A stretch of 51,404 nt of DNA, from positions 1 through 51,404 of the forward strand of contig JAIXSR010000001.1 in NCBI GenBank assembly GCA_027484605.1, read 5' to 3'. Made by a program: the position numbers and the translations under genes. This stretch comes from Hyphomicrobiales bacterium. Its GTDB lineage: Bacteria > Pseudomonadota > Alphaproteobacteria > Rhizobiales > Beijerinckiaceae. Positions 42,593 through 51,215 of the stretch are shown in pieces (position 1 is the first letter of the stretch; each line of letters starts with the position of its first letter). The notes below the pieces were generated by a model. That model was not told where the DNA came from and made no database searches. It worked only from the letters and a program-made list of their open reading frames with translations.

Positions 42593-44328
42593 GATGCCGC
42601 CCCGTTCCTCAGCGCTGCCGTGGCGGCGAGATCGACGCTGCCGCCGGCATCGAGCGCCACGCCATAGACCGCCCGCGCCGCCTCGGCCCCAAGCAGGCCC
42701 TGCCGGACATCCCGTGCCACGGCGGCGGGGTTCCGTGCCAGCGGCGGCCCCCAGCCGCCCCCGCCGGGCGATTGCAACCGGATTTCCTGCCCGGGCGCGA
42801 TCCGCACGCCGGTAATCTTCGAGGCCATCGGTGGCGATTGCAGCCCTGTCTCGCTCTGCCAGTTGAAGAGGTTCAGTGCCCCGGGCTCGCCACCGGCCAC
42901 GCCGAATGGCGCATAGCGCCCGCGCTCGCCGAGCAAAGCCACTTCCGCGCCGCCTTCGGCCAGCACCTCGAGCGCATAGACAGCACCGACGCCGCCGCGA
43001 TGCTGCCCCGCGCCGGCACTGTCCGGGCGCAGGCCCCATTCGGTGAACATGACCGGATAGGAGGCTTCCAGGATTTCCGCCGGCGGCATCGTCGCCGTGG
43101 AGATCGGATTGTTGGAATGGTTGAGGCCATCCGTCTCCGGATTGCCACCCAGCCCGCCGCCGAAGAACGAGAACATCACCCAGCGATCGCCATTGGCCCG
43201 ATAGCCAGCCACCGACAGCGCGTTGATCGTGCCGAACGGCGCGGCCGTGGCACGGGCGGGATCCGCCTGGGCGAGGGCGCCGAAGACCACGCCGATCATC
43301 CGCAGGATCGTCTCGGTATAGCCCGCCACGGGGCGGGGCGCGGAAACCCCGAGGAAGCTCCTGTCGTCGATCCGGAAGGTGATCGGCCTCAGGCAGCCAG
43401 CATTGGCCGGCACTTCGGTGAAGACATGCTTGAGCGCGACATAGCAGGCCGCGACCGCCGTCGACCGGGCGATATTCACCGGCCCGCGGCAGGCAGGCGA
43501 GGAGCGGGAGAAATCCAGGACCATCGTCTCGCCGGCAATCGTCAGGTCGAGCGCGATGGTCAGCCGCTCGTCGGTAATGCCGTCATTGTCGAGATAATCC
43601 TCGAAAACATAGGTGCCGTCGGGCAGGGCGGCGATGTTGTCGCGCATCAGCCGTTCGGCCCGCTGCGAGGCAGCTTCCAGCGCGGCCTCGACAACCGCAT
43701 CGCCATATTCGTCGATCAGCGCCTGGAACCGCTTTTCGCCGAGATCCAGCGCATTGAGCTGGCCGTTGAGATCGCCCCAGTTCGAACGCGGCACGCGGCT
43801 GTTGGCCTGCAGGATATCGACAATGTCCTGCTGCATAACGCCCTTGCGGAACAGCTTCACGGGCGGGATCAGCACGCCTTCCTGGAAGCTCTCCACCGCC
43901 TTCGGATTATAGCCGCCAGGCACATTCCCGCCGATGTCCAGCCAATGCCCAACCGAGGCGAGCCACGCGAAAATCCGGCCGCCGCGCATCAGCGGCTTCA
44001 CCAGCCGGAAATCGTTGAGATGTGTGCCACCGGCATAGGGGTCGTTGAACAGGAAGACATCGCCTTCCTCGAGCCCGCCATCCCGCGAGACCTTGTCGAT
44101 CACGGCCTTGACGGCGAAGGCCATGGCGCCGACGAAGATCGGCAGGCCGTTCTGGCCCTGCACCAATGTGTCGCCCGTCTCGCGATGGTAGAGGCCGTGG
44201 CAGGCATCGCGCGCCTCCGCGATGATCGGGTTGAAGGCCGAGCGATAGAGCGTGGCATCCATCTCGTCGGCAATCTGCTCCAGCCGCCCGGTCAGGACGG
44301 CGAAGGTCACGGGGTCGAGCGTGGTCAT
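42589..44328 (-). CDS. hyuB: Hydantoinase/oxoprolinase family protein, HyuB subunit
   Basis: A 579-residue HyuB-type subunit. Marks are LYRSAFNPIIAEARDACHGL, GDVFLFNDPYAGGTHLNDF, HWLDIGGNVPGGYNPKAVES, the FSRSSPACRGPVNI stretch, FFGGGLGGNPETDGLNHSNN and GGGGWGPPLARNP at the end. It provides the catalytic partner of HyuA. ATG at 44328 overlaps the lyase gene stop by four bases (ATGA). The length is normal and no break is visible. Confidence 0.93.
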   Translation of the reverse strand: MTTLDPVTFAVLTGRLEQIADEMDATLYRSAFNPIIAEARDACHGLYHRETGDTLVQGQNGLPIFVGAMAFAVKAVIDKVSRDGGLEEGDVFLFNDPYAGGTHLNDFRLVKPLMRGGRIFAWLASVGHWLDIGGNVPGGYNPKAVESFQEGVLIPPVKLFRKGVMQQDIVDILQANSRVPRSNWGDLNGQLNALDLGEKRFQALIDEYGDAVVEAALEAASQRAERLMRDNIAALPDGTYVFEDYLDNDGITDERLTIALDLTIAGETMVLDFSRSSPACRGPVNIARSTAVAACYVALKHVFTEVPANAGCLRPITFRIDDRSFLGVSAPRPVAGYTETILRMIGVVFGALAQADPARATAAPFGTINALSVAGYRANGDRWVMFSFFGGGLGGNPETDGLNHSNNPISTATMPPAEILEASYPVMFTEWGLRPDSAGAGQHRGGVGAVYALEVLAEGGAEVALLGERGRYAPFGVAGGEPGALNLFNWQSETGLQSPPMASKITGVRIAPGQEIRLQSPGGGGWGPPLARNPAAVARDVRQGLLGAEAARAVYGVALDAGGSVDLAATAALRNGAAS

Positions 44329-45212
44329 GGCTGTCCTTCGTAGCTCTTGCCCATGGCCAGCAATTCGGGCGTGCCGATCACGGCATTGAGCTCGTCGAAA
44401 TCGAACATGGCGTTGCGGAAGCCGGCCGTTGTGCCATTCTGCAGCAGGTTCCCGTAGAAGGCCTGCGCCGCATGGGCGATGGCCCGGACAATCCCGCCGG
44501 GGAAGATCACCAGCGCGAATCCCAGGGCTTCCAGATCCTGCGCCGCTGTCAGGGGCGTGCGCCCGCCCTCGACCATGTTGGCCATGAGCGGCAGGGTGCC
44601 CTTGAGGGCCTCGGTGATGCGGGCCAGTTCCTCGACGCTGCCCGGCGCCTCGACGAACAGGGCATCCGCGCCGCTTTCGGCATAGAGCGCGGCCCGGTCG
44701 ATCGCAGCGGAAAAGCCCTCTACCGCAATCGCATCGGTCCGGGCGATGATCAGCGTTTCCTCCGAATGGCGGGAATCGGCGGCGGCCCGCAGCTTGCCGG
44801 CCATGTCGGCGGGCGAGATCAGCGTCTTGTCCGAGAGATGGCCGCATCGCTTCGGATAGGCCTGATCCTCGATCTGCAGGGCATTGGCACCCGCCCGCTC
44901 GAAAAGGCGCATCGTCCGCTGCATGTTGAGCGCGTTGCCATAGCCATTATCGGCATCGACGATCAGCGGCGTCGGCACGCGGTCACGGATCAGGACGATG
45001 GTCTCGACCACCTCGTTCATCGAGACAAGGCCGATATCGGGCCGGCCGAGCCGCGTATAGGCAATGGCCGCCCCGGAGAGATAGAGCGCCTTCGCCCCGG
45101 CATCGGTGGCGATGGAAGCGCTGAGCGCATCATAGATGCCGGGCGCGAGCAGGATAGGCCGCCGGTTCAGGCGCGCCTTCAGCCCGGGAATGTCATGTCC
45201 GTTCTGGCTCAT
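44325..45212 (-). CDS. Isocitrate lyase/PEP mutase family lyase (methylisocitrate or dimethylmalate lyase-like)
   Basis: A 295-residue TIM-barrel lyase. Metal-site Asp86 and Asp88 are in IVDADNGYGN. IEDQAYPKRCGHLSDK holds the catalytic loop KRCGH (121-125), the form found in C-C lyases (PrpB, dimethylmalate lyase, oxaloacetate-type) rather than PEP mutase. It should split a 2-hydroxy di- or tricarboxylate into a 2-oxo acid and a carboxylate. No citrate synthase gene is near, so an ordinary methylcitrate cycle is not shown. ATG at 45212 overlaps the prpD-like stop by four bases. Confidence 0.9.
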   Translation of the reverse strand: MSQNGHDIPGLKARLNRRPILLAPGIYDALSASIATDAGAKALYLSGAAIAYTRLGRPDIGLVSMNEVVETIVLIRDRVPTPLIVDADNGYGNALNMQRTMRLFERAGANALQIEDQAYPKRCGHLSDKTLISPADMAGKLRAAADSRHSEETLIIARTDAIAVEGFSAAIDRAALYAESGADALFVEAPGSVEELARITEALKGTLPLMANMVEGGRTPLTAAQDLEALGFALVIFPGGIVRAIAHAAQAFYGNLLQNGTTAGFRNAMFDFDELNAVIGTPELLAMGKSYEGQP

Positions 45213-46594
45213 GAAAGGGTCTCGCCAAGCGTGAGGAAAGCGCGGGTGGAGGGAAGGGTCTCGAGCGCAAGGGCCTGCGTGACCAAAGCTTCCGCCCGCC
45301 ATGGGCCAAGCAGCGGATCGGCGATCTCGCGGAATTTCGCGATCACGTCCTCCGCGCTGTAGGGATCTTCGGTATCGCCCTTGTTCGTGCGGACCTCGGC
45401 GACGAGGCTTTCGCCGGATGCGAGTGTCACCGTCACGCGGGCTGGCCGCAGGCCCGGCAGCATTGCGGTGAGCGCGGGATCCTCGTGCACCTCGACCCGC
45501 CGGGCGAGGACGCGCGTGGTCTCGTCCGCCCGGGCGGCATCGCGGAACGCATCCAGCGTGGCCGCGCCGTTGACGATCGTTGTCGCCAGGGAGAAAGGCA
45601 GCGAGAATTTCGCCGCGAGCATGTTGTCCGGGGCGGGGTGGTCGAGCTGCGCCGCCCAGACATAGGTATCCACCCGGATCGCGCGGATCGCCTCCGGCCG
45701 GAGCGGCTTCCCGTGCCGCCGCGTGATCTCCATCAGCGCGTCGATGGCGCCATGCGTGTAGCGGCAGGCGGCGTGGCGCTTGAAATAGTTCCGGGCAATC
45801 TCCCAGCGCGTGCCGAGCGCCTCGGTCATCACGCCGGGTTCCCAGCTCTCGGCGGCGATCCCGCCATAGACCGAGCCGACGCCATCCGCCTCGCCGGTAA
45901 AGCCGGCTTCGGCCAGCTCCCAGGCCATCAGGCCGAGCATGTTGGAGAAGCCGGCATAGCTGTTCCGGACGGTCGCGCCTTCCAGCATCGTCCGCCGGCT
46001 TGTCGTCAGGCCAAGCGAGGAGGCGACGTTGATCGTCGAGAGCATCCGGCCCGGCCCGGCGCGGTTGAGCGCCGCCACGCCGAGGGCAGCCCCCACCACA
46101 CCCCACGTGCCGTGCGGATGCATGGTGACCCGCAGTTTCGAGGCCATGCCGATCCGCGCGCCGATCTCGTAGCCGAGAATCAGCGCCCGCAGCAAAGCCG
46201 CGCCGTCGACATCGCGCAGGCGGGCCAAGGCCATCAGGGCCGGGAAGACATGGATCCCCGGATGGCCGCGGGCATACTGGTTGCCTTCATCGATCTCCAG
46301 CATCGTGCCGGCCGTACCGTCGAGGAACGCCTCCAGCGCCGGCGATCCGGATTTCCGCGCCCGGAAGCACTTGCCAAGCCGGCGGGCAGCTTGCTGCACT
46401 TCCGGCTCGGTCCGGCCGGCCAGGATCGCGCCGAGGCAATCCAGAGCCACCAGCCGTGCGCGGCTGACCGCCTCGGATGGCATGTCCTGCAATTTCGTCC
46501 GGGAGGCGAAACGGCTCCATTGCCGCAACCAGGCCGGGTGCTTGCCGGTGACGAGGCGCGAGGCGGGAACCACGCCATGGGACAGGGTCTTCAT
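45209..46594 (-). CDS. MmgE/PrpD family protein (2-methylcitrate dehydratase-like)
   Basis: A protein of about 461 residues with the MmgE/PrpD all-helical and lid domains: RARLVALDCLGAILAG, GTAGTMLEIDEGNQYARGHP, HPHGTWGVVGAALGVAALN, SYAGFSNMLGLMAWELAEAG and YFKRHAACRYTHGAIDALM. Members include 2-methylcitrate dehydratase and cis-aconitate decarboxylase, so it may dehydrate, isomerise or decarboxylate a polycarboxylate. ATG at 46594 has GGGGA seven bases upstream and was preferred; a GTG at 46600 would overlap livF by four bases. It links the importer genes to the lyase gene. Confidence 0.9.
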   Translation of the reverse strand: MKTLSHGVVPASRLVTGKHPAWLRQWSRFASRTKLQDMPSEAVSRARLVALDCLGAILAGRTEPEVQQAARRLGKCFRARKSGSPALEAFLDGTAGTMLEIDEGNQYARGHPGIHVFPALMALARLRDVDGAALLRALILGYEIGARIGMASKLRVTMHPHGTWGVVGAALGVAALNRAGPGRMLSTINVASSLGLTTSRRTMLEGATVRNSYAGFSNMLGLMAWELAEAGFTGEADGVGSVYGGIAAESWEPGVMTEALGTRWEIARNYFKRHAACRYTHGAIDALMEITRRHGKPLRPEAIRAIRVDTYVWAAQLDHPAPDNMLAAKFSLPFSLATTIVNGAATLDAFRDAARADETTRVLARRVEVHEDPALTAMLPGLRPARVTVTLASGESLVAEVRTNKGDTEDPYSAEDVIAKFREIADPLLGPWRAEALVTQALALETLPSTRAFLTLGETLS

Positions 46595-46596
46595 CG

Positions 46597-47298
46597 TCAC
46601 ATCCCCAGATAGGTCTTCTCGAGTTCGGGATCACGCGCCAGAACGCTGGCCTCGCCCGAAAGCGCAACGGCGCCATTGGCGAGCACATAGGCGCGGGCAG
46701 CGAGTTCGAGCGACTGCACGACATTCTGCTCGACCAGCATCACGGCCAGCCCTTGCGAGGCAATGCTGGCAATGAGGCGGAACAGTTCCTCGACCAGCAG
46801 CGGCGACAGGCCGAGCGAGGGCTCGTCAAGGATCAGCAGCTTCGGCTCGGCCATCAGGCCGCGCCCGATGGCCAGCATCTGCTGCTCGCCGCCGGAAAGC
46901 GTGCCGGCAAACTGCCCCTCGCGTTCCTTGAGCCGCGGGAAGGTGGCAAAGGCCTGATCGAGATTGCGGTTCCGGTTGGCCCGGGCCCGGCGATAGGCGC
47001 CGAGTTCGAGGTTTTCCCGCACCGTCATGTTCGGGAAGATCTTGCGCCCCTCGGGAACATGGATCAGCCCGCGCGCGACGATTCCGGCGGCATCCAGCCG
47101 CTCGATTGGCTCGCCCTCGAAGCGGATGCTCCCGCGATCCGGGCGGATCAGCCCGGAAACCGCCCGGTTAAGCGTGGTCTTGCCGGCGCCGTTCGCCCCG
47201 AGCACAGCGACAACCTCGCCCGGGCCGACGCTGAGCGAAACGCCCCGCAGCACCGGCATGGCGCCATAGCCGGCCACCAGATCCTGCACCTCAAGCAT
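46597..47298 (-). CDS. livF: Liv-type ABC transporter ATP-binding protein LivF
   Basis: A 233-residue ATPase. Walker A is GANGAGKTTLNRAVSG with the normal Lys. The signature is LSGGEQQMLAIGRGLM, Walker B is LLILDEPSLGLSP and the H-loop region is VMLVEQNV. VPEGRKIFPNMTVRENLELG is typical LivF. ATG at 47298 follows GGGAG and overlaps the livG end by eight bases. It is the last importer gene before the prpD-like gene. Confidence 0.94.
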   Translation of the reverse strand: MLEVQDLVAGYGAMPVLRGVSLSVGPGEVVAVLGANGAGKTTLNRAVSGLIRPDRGSIRFEGEPIERLDAAGIVARGLIHVPEGRKIFPNMTVRENLELGAYRRARANRNRNLDQAFATFPRLKEREGQFAGTLSGGEQQMLAIGRGLMAEPKLLILDEPSLGLSPLLVEELFRLIASIASQGLAVMLVEQNVVQSLELAARAYVLANGAVALSGEASVLARDPELEKTYLGM

Positions 47299-48055
47299 GG
47301 GAATCTCCCTGCTGGGCCTGCATCCGCTTGGCTGCGCCATGGCCGAGATAGGCCTCGATCACCTTCGGATCGGACGCGACCTCGGCTGGCCGCCCCTTCG
47401 CGATCATGCGGCCCTGCGCCAGTACGGCCACCGTATCGCAGAGCTGCATCACCGCCTGCATCACATGCTCGACGATCAGGATCGTCACGCCGGAATCGCG
47501 GATCGCCCGCACGACAGGGATCATGTCGCGGATTTCCGACGGGTTGAGCCCGGCCAGAACCTCGTCGAGCAGCAGAAGGCTCGGCTCCGTCGCCAGTGCC
47601 CGCGCCATTTCGAGCCGCTTGCGCCCGGCCACGGTGAGATCGCCGGCGGATTGGTCGAGCATCGGACCAAGGCCGAGGCGCTGCGCGATATTCTCCGCCC
47701 GGGCCAGGGCGGCCTCGCGGCCGGGATGGCGCAGATAGGCGCCCACGGCGATGTTCTCGCGGACCGACAGCCCGGCAAAGGGCTGCACGATCTGGAAGGT
47801 GCGGGCAATCCCGATCTCGGCGCGCCGATGCGCGGGCAGGGCGGTGATATCCTGGCCCCGGAAGGTGACCGAACCGGCCGTCGGCTCGGCAAAGCCGGCA
47901 ATGACGGTGAAGAACGTCGTCTTGCCCGCGCCGTTCGGCCCGATCAGCCCCGTGATCGAACCGGCCTCAACGTCGAGCGAGGCATCATCCACGGCCACGA
48001 GCCCGCCGAAGCGTTTGGTGACGCCGGTGCAGCGGAGCAGCGTTTCGGTGCTCAT
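47291..48055 (-). CDS. livG: Liv-type ABC transporter ATP-binding protein LivG
   Basis: A 254-residue ATPase with Walker A GPNGAGKTTFFTVIAG, RTFQIVQPFAGLSVRENI, Walker B SLLLLDEVLAGLNP and H-loop IVEHVMQAVM. The signature reads LTVAGRKRLEMARAL instead of LSGGQ, a variant often seen in LivG proteins. ATG at 48055 overlaps the livM stop by four bases. It drives the importer with LivF. Confidence 0.94.
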   Translation of the reverse strand: MSTETLLRCTGVTKRFGGLVAVDDASLDVEAGSITGLIGPNGAGKTTFFTVIAGFAEPTAGSVTFRGQDITALPAHRRAEIGIARTFQIVQPFAGLSVRENIAVGAYLRHPGREAALARAENIAQRLGLGPMLDQSAGDLTVAGRKRLEMARALATEPSLLLLDEVLAGLNPSEIRDMIPVVRAIRDSGVTILIVEHVMQAVMQLCDTVAVLAQGRMIAKGRPAEVASDPKVIEAYLGHGAAKRMQAQQGDSHA

Positions 48056-49044
48056 GCCCGCCCTCCGCGGAAGGAAGGCGCCAGCCGGCGCAGCAGGCCG
48101 ATCACGCCGCGCGGGGCAAAGGCGACGCAGAGGATCAGCAGAACGCCGAAAACGACGAGGTCGATGCCCGGCAGGGCACCCCCCAGAAGCCAGGTGAAGA
48201 AGGTCTTGGTGATCTCGCCAAGGCCGAGCAGCAGCACGGCGCCGGCCAGCGGCCCGAACACCGTGCCGATGCCGCCGATGATCGGGGCCAGCAGCGCCTC
48301 GACGGAGATCCACGGCCCGAAGGCGAGATTGGCGTCGATATAGAGGAACTTCTGGGCATAGAGGCTGCCCGCCGCCGCCGTGATGCCGCCCGACAGCGTG
48401 ATCGCCTTGAGCTTGACAGCGAGCGCATCCACGCCCAGCGCCCGCGCGGCATCCTCGTTCTCGCGGACCGCGACGAGATAGGCGCCGAACCGGCTGCGGG
48501 CAATCCAGTGCGTCAGCAGCAGCACGAAGGCGACAAAGGACAGGGCGAGCCAGTAGAAGCTGCGCTTGTCGGCGAACTGGAAATTCGCGGCCTCGATCCG
48601 GAGCGGGATCAGCACGCCGGCCGCGCCGCCCGTGAAGGCGGAAGCATTGGCAAGGATGCGGAACACCTCCGCGAAGGCAAGCGTCACCAGCGCGAAATAC
48701 GAGCCGCGCAGCCGGGCCCGGAAGCTGAGATAGCCGAGGATCGTGCCAGTCAGCGCGCCGAGCGAGATGGCCAGCGGCAGCGCCAGCCACGGGTTGAGTC
48801 CGAACCGCACCTGCGCCAGCGCGATCGCGTAGGCACCCATGCCGAAGAACGCGGCATGCCCGAAGGAGAATTGCCCGCCATAGCCGGCCAGAAGGTTCCA
48901 GCCTTGCGCCGCAAGCGTGACGATCAGCACGAAACCGAGGAAATTCAGCGTCGTATTGGCCGAGAATCCGAAGGGCAGCACGGCCAGGGCCGCCACCACG
49001 ATCAGGATCGGCCCGTAGCCGTTGGTGAGGAACCCGCCCTTCAT
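48052..49044 (-). CDS. livM: Liv-type ABC transporter permease LivM
   Basis: A 330-residue inner-membrane permease with eight or more helices. Marks are WNLLAGYGGQFSFGHAAFFG, GSYFALVTLAFAEVFRILAN, AVRENEDAARALGVDALAVK and GIGTVFGPLAGAVLL. It pairs with LivH. Its ends overlap both livH and livG by four bases, so the whole importer is translationally coupled. Confidence 0.94.
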   Translation of the reverse strand: MKGGFLTNGYGPILIVVAALAVLPFGFSANTTLNFLGFVLIVTLAAQGWNLLAGYGGQFSFGHAAFFGMGAYAIALAQVRFGLNPWLALPLAISLGALTGTILGYLSFRARLRGSYFALVTLAFAEVFRILANASAFTGGAAGVLIPLRIEAANFQFADKRSFYWLALSFVAFVLLLTHWIARSRFGAYLVAVRENEDAARALGVDALAVKLKAITLSGGITAAAGSLYAQKFLYIDANLAFGPWISVEALLAPIIGGIGTVFGPLAGAVLLLGLGEITKTFFTWLLGGALPGIDLVVFGVLLILCVAFAPRGVIGLLRRLAPSFRGGRA

Positions 49045-49916
49045 GCCTTGGCTCCGAACAGGCCGGTCGGCCGGAAGAGCAGCACGATGAGGAAGATCAG
49101 GAAAATGCCGATCTGGCCGAGGCTTTCGCCGAAATAGAGGCCGGAAAGGCTCTCGACCACGCCGATGATCAGCCCGCCAGCGAGAGCCCCGCCGATCGAG
49201 CCCATGCCGCCGAGCACGACAATGGTGAAGGCCACGAGCACGAAAGCATTGCCGACGCGCGGATTGACCAGGAAGGTCGGCATGAGGAGGCAGGCCGCAA
49301 TGGCGAGGCAGGCCGTGCCGATGCCGAAGGTGACGGCATAGATATGCGCGACATCGATCCCGCAGAGCGCGGCGCCGGTCTTTTCCTTCGCCACGGCCCG
49401 GATCGCCTTGCCGGTATCGCTCCGGGCCAGGAGCAGCCAGAGCAGGGCCGCGACGGCGAGGGTGGCGACGAAGGCGATCACCTTGGGCGTCGAGAGAAAG
49501 AGCGTTCCGACTTCGATGACCGAGAAGCCGTAGGGCACGTCGATCGAGCGCGTATCGGAACGGAAGATCGCAAGCAGGGCATTCTCGATGATGATCGAGA
49601 TGCCGAGCGTCACCAGCAGGATATTGCCGTCATCGCCATGGCTGGCGGGGGTGATGACGAAACGCTGCAGCGCATAGCCCATCACGAAGAAAAGCGGCGT
49701 CAGGATGAAGACGGCGATGTAGGGGTCGAGCCCGAAAGCCTGATGCGCGACGAAGACGGCGAACATGGCCAGCGTCAGCGTCGCGCCATGGGCGAAATTG
49801 ATGATGTGCAGCACGCCATAGATCAGCGTCAGGCCGAGCGCGATCAGCGCATAGACCGCGCCGGTCAGCAGGCCGTTGGCGAGAGCCGAGAGGAAGATGT
49901 CGAGCTTCAGCATCAT
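49041..49916 (-). CDS. livH: Liv-type ABC transporter permease LivH
   Basis: A 291-residue permease with LSALANGLLTGAVYALIALG, YGVLHIINFAHGATLTLAMF, IENALLAIFRSDTRSIDVPY and the tail FRPTGLFGAKA. Two adjacent ATG codons, 49916 and 49913, are possible starts, and neither has a strong ribosome site. The longer open frame upstream would run into the hairpin gap and was not used. It forms the channel with LivM. Confidence 0.93.
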   Translation of the reverse strand: MMLKLDIFLSALANGLLTGAVYALIALGLTLIYGVLHIINFAHGATLTLAMFAVFVAHQAFGLDPYIAVFILTPLFFVMGYALQRFVITPASHGDDGNILLVTLGISIIIENALLAIFRSDTRSIDVPYGFSVIEVGTLFLSTPKVIAFVATLAVAALLWLLLARSDTGKAIRAVAKEKTGAALCGIDVAHIYAVTFGIGTACLAIAACLLMPTFLVNPRVGNAFVLVAFTIVVLGGMGSIGGALAGGLIIGVVESLSGLYFGESLGQIGIFLIFLIVLLFRPTGLFGAKA

Positions 49917-49939
49917 CGAACCATGCGAAAGGAAGGCGC

Positions 49940-49953
49940 GGGCGCGAACGCCC
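49940..49953 (-). promoter_or_regulatory. UUCG-capped hairpin between livK and livH
   Basis: On the minus strand GGGCG TTCG CGCCC forms a 5-bp GC stem with a UUCG tetraloop, 45 bases after the livK stop. It has no U-run. Such a stem can protect the livK 3' end and give more binding protein than permease. Confidence 0.45.
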
Positions 49954-49997
49954 ACGCTTGAAGCGCAGCCCTCGAGGGGAAAGCCGTCCGAGGACCG

Positions 49998-51215
49998 TCA
50001 GATCACCGGGAAGACCGGCTTCGCATTGGCAACTTCGGTCGGGAAGATGATCTTGATATCGCCGTTCTGGACCTGAGTGTTGACCGCCTGCGCCCCGGTA
50101 TTCTGGCCTTCGACGAATTTGGTCGGGCCATAGGGCATGATGTGGTCGGAGAAGGTCGAGCTGTTCAGCGCGTCGATGATCTTCACCCGGTCGGCCGAAC
50201 CGGCCCGCTCGATCGCATCGGCCAGCACCAGCACCGACGAATAGTTGAGCGGCGTGTTGTAGAGCCAGACCTTGCCGGCGCGTTCCACTTCGGCCTTCAC
50301 ATTTGCCGTGCGCGGCTTGCGCATATCGGCCCAATGGTTGCAATCCATCACGTTCTCGGCCGCCGTCGGGAATTCCTTGACGAAGCGGAAGTTCGAGGCC
50401 GCACCGTTCAGCACCGCATAGATGCCCTTCGGCTTGATGCGCTGCTGCTGCATCGTGCGGGCGAGCAGCACGAATTCCGAATAATAGCTCGACGGGATGA
50501 CGAGATCCGGATTCAGCGCGCGGATGCGCAGGGCCACATTCGCCATGTCGCGCGAGGGCGTCGGATGGGCAACGGTCTCGAGCACCTCGAAGCCGCGCTT
50601 CGGCAGCTCGGCCTGGAGCAGCTTCGCCATGCCCGAGCCGAACAACCCGTCCTCATGGACGATGACGACCGTCTTGGCCGGCTTGCCGGCGGCATCGTTG
50701 AGCTTCACGAGGTTGTCGAGGGCCGAGGCCGTCACCGAACCGAAGCCGGGGCCGAAGCGGAACGTGTTCTTCAGACCGCGCTTCACGATCTGGTCCGACA
50801 CGCCGACATCGACGAGATAGGGAATGTCGTAGCGCGAGGCAGCCTGGCTGGCGGCCAGGCAGATCGGCGAGGCAAAGCCGCCGACAATCGCCGCAACGCC
50901 CTCGGCCTGCATCCGCTCGACTTCCTGCGTGCCGCCTTCCGGGTTGGACCGGGCATCGCCGAACACCATCTCGAGCTTCGCGCCCCCCATCGACTTGATG
51001 CCGCCGGCAGCGTTGAGTTCCTTGAGCGCAATCTCGGCGCCGAGGCGGCCATACTCGCCGTCCTGCGCCAGCGCGCCGGTCACCGGCTGCAGGATGCCGA
51101 TCTTGATGGCCGGCGCCTGGGCCCGCAGCACGGCAGGCATGCCGATCGTGGCGATCGAACCGAGTGCAGCGGTCTTCAGAAGCGACCGGCGGTCAAAGCC
51201 GGAAAGTTTCGTCAT
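49998..51215 (-). CDS. livK: Liv-type ABC transporter periplasmic binding protein
   Basis: A 405-residue type I binding protein. ATG at 51215 was chosen for its AGGAGAACG ribosome site and the twin-arginine-like signal it begins (FDRRSLLKTAALGSIATIG, LRAQ). The mature part shows IKIGILQPVTGALAQDGEYG, IALKELNAAGGIKSMGG, VAAIVGGFASPICLAASQAA and VIVHEDGLFGSGMAKLLQAE. This is the Peripla_BP_6 fold, used for amino acids, amides and many acids. The ligand cannot be read. It heads the longest minus-strand unit in the window. Confidence 0.93.
   Translation of the reverse strand: MTKLSGFDRRSLLKTAALGSIATIGMPAVLRAQAPAIKIGILQPVTGALAQDGEYGRLGAEIALKELNAAGGIKSMGGAKLEMVFGDARSNPEGGTQEVERMQAEGVAAIVGGFASPICLAASQAASRYDIPYLVDVGVSDQIVKRGLKNTFRFGPGFGSVTASALDNLVKLNDAAGKPAKTVVIVHEDGLFGSGMAKLLQAELPKRGFEVLETVAHPTPSRDMANVALRIRALNPDLVIPSSYYSEFVLLARTMQQQRIKPKGIYAVLNGAASNFRFVKEFPTAAENVMDCNHWADMRKPRTANVKAEVERAGKVWLYNTPLNYSSVLVLADAIERAGSADRVKIIDALNSSTFSDHIMPYGPTKFVEGQNTGAQAVNTQVQNGDIKIIFPTEVANAKPVFPVI

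Noticed and set aside
40670-42667. A 665-codon open frame on the plus strand
   Set aside because: Antisense shadow of hyuA with no recognisable domains. The same holds for long frames at 1273-2475, 11099-12316, 23627-25450 and 42772-44343.
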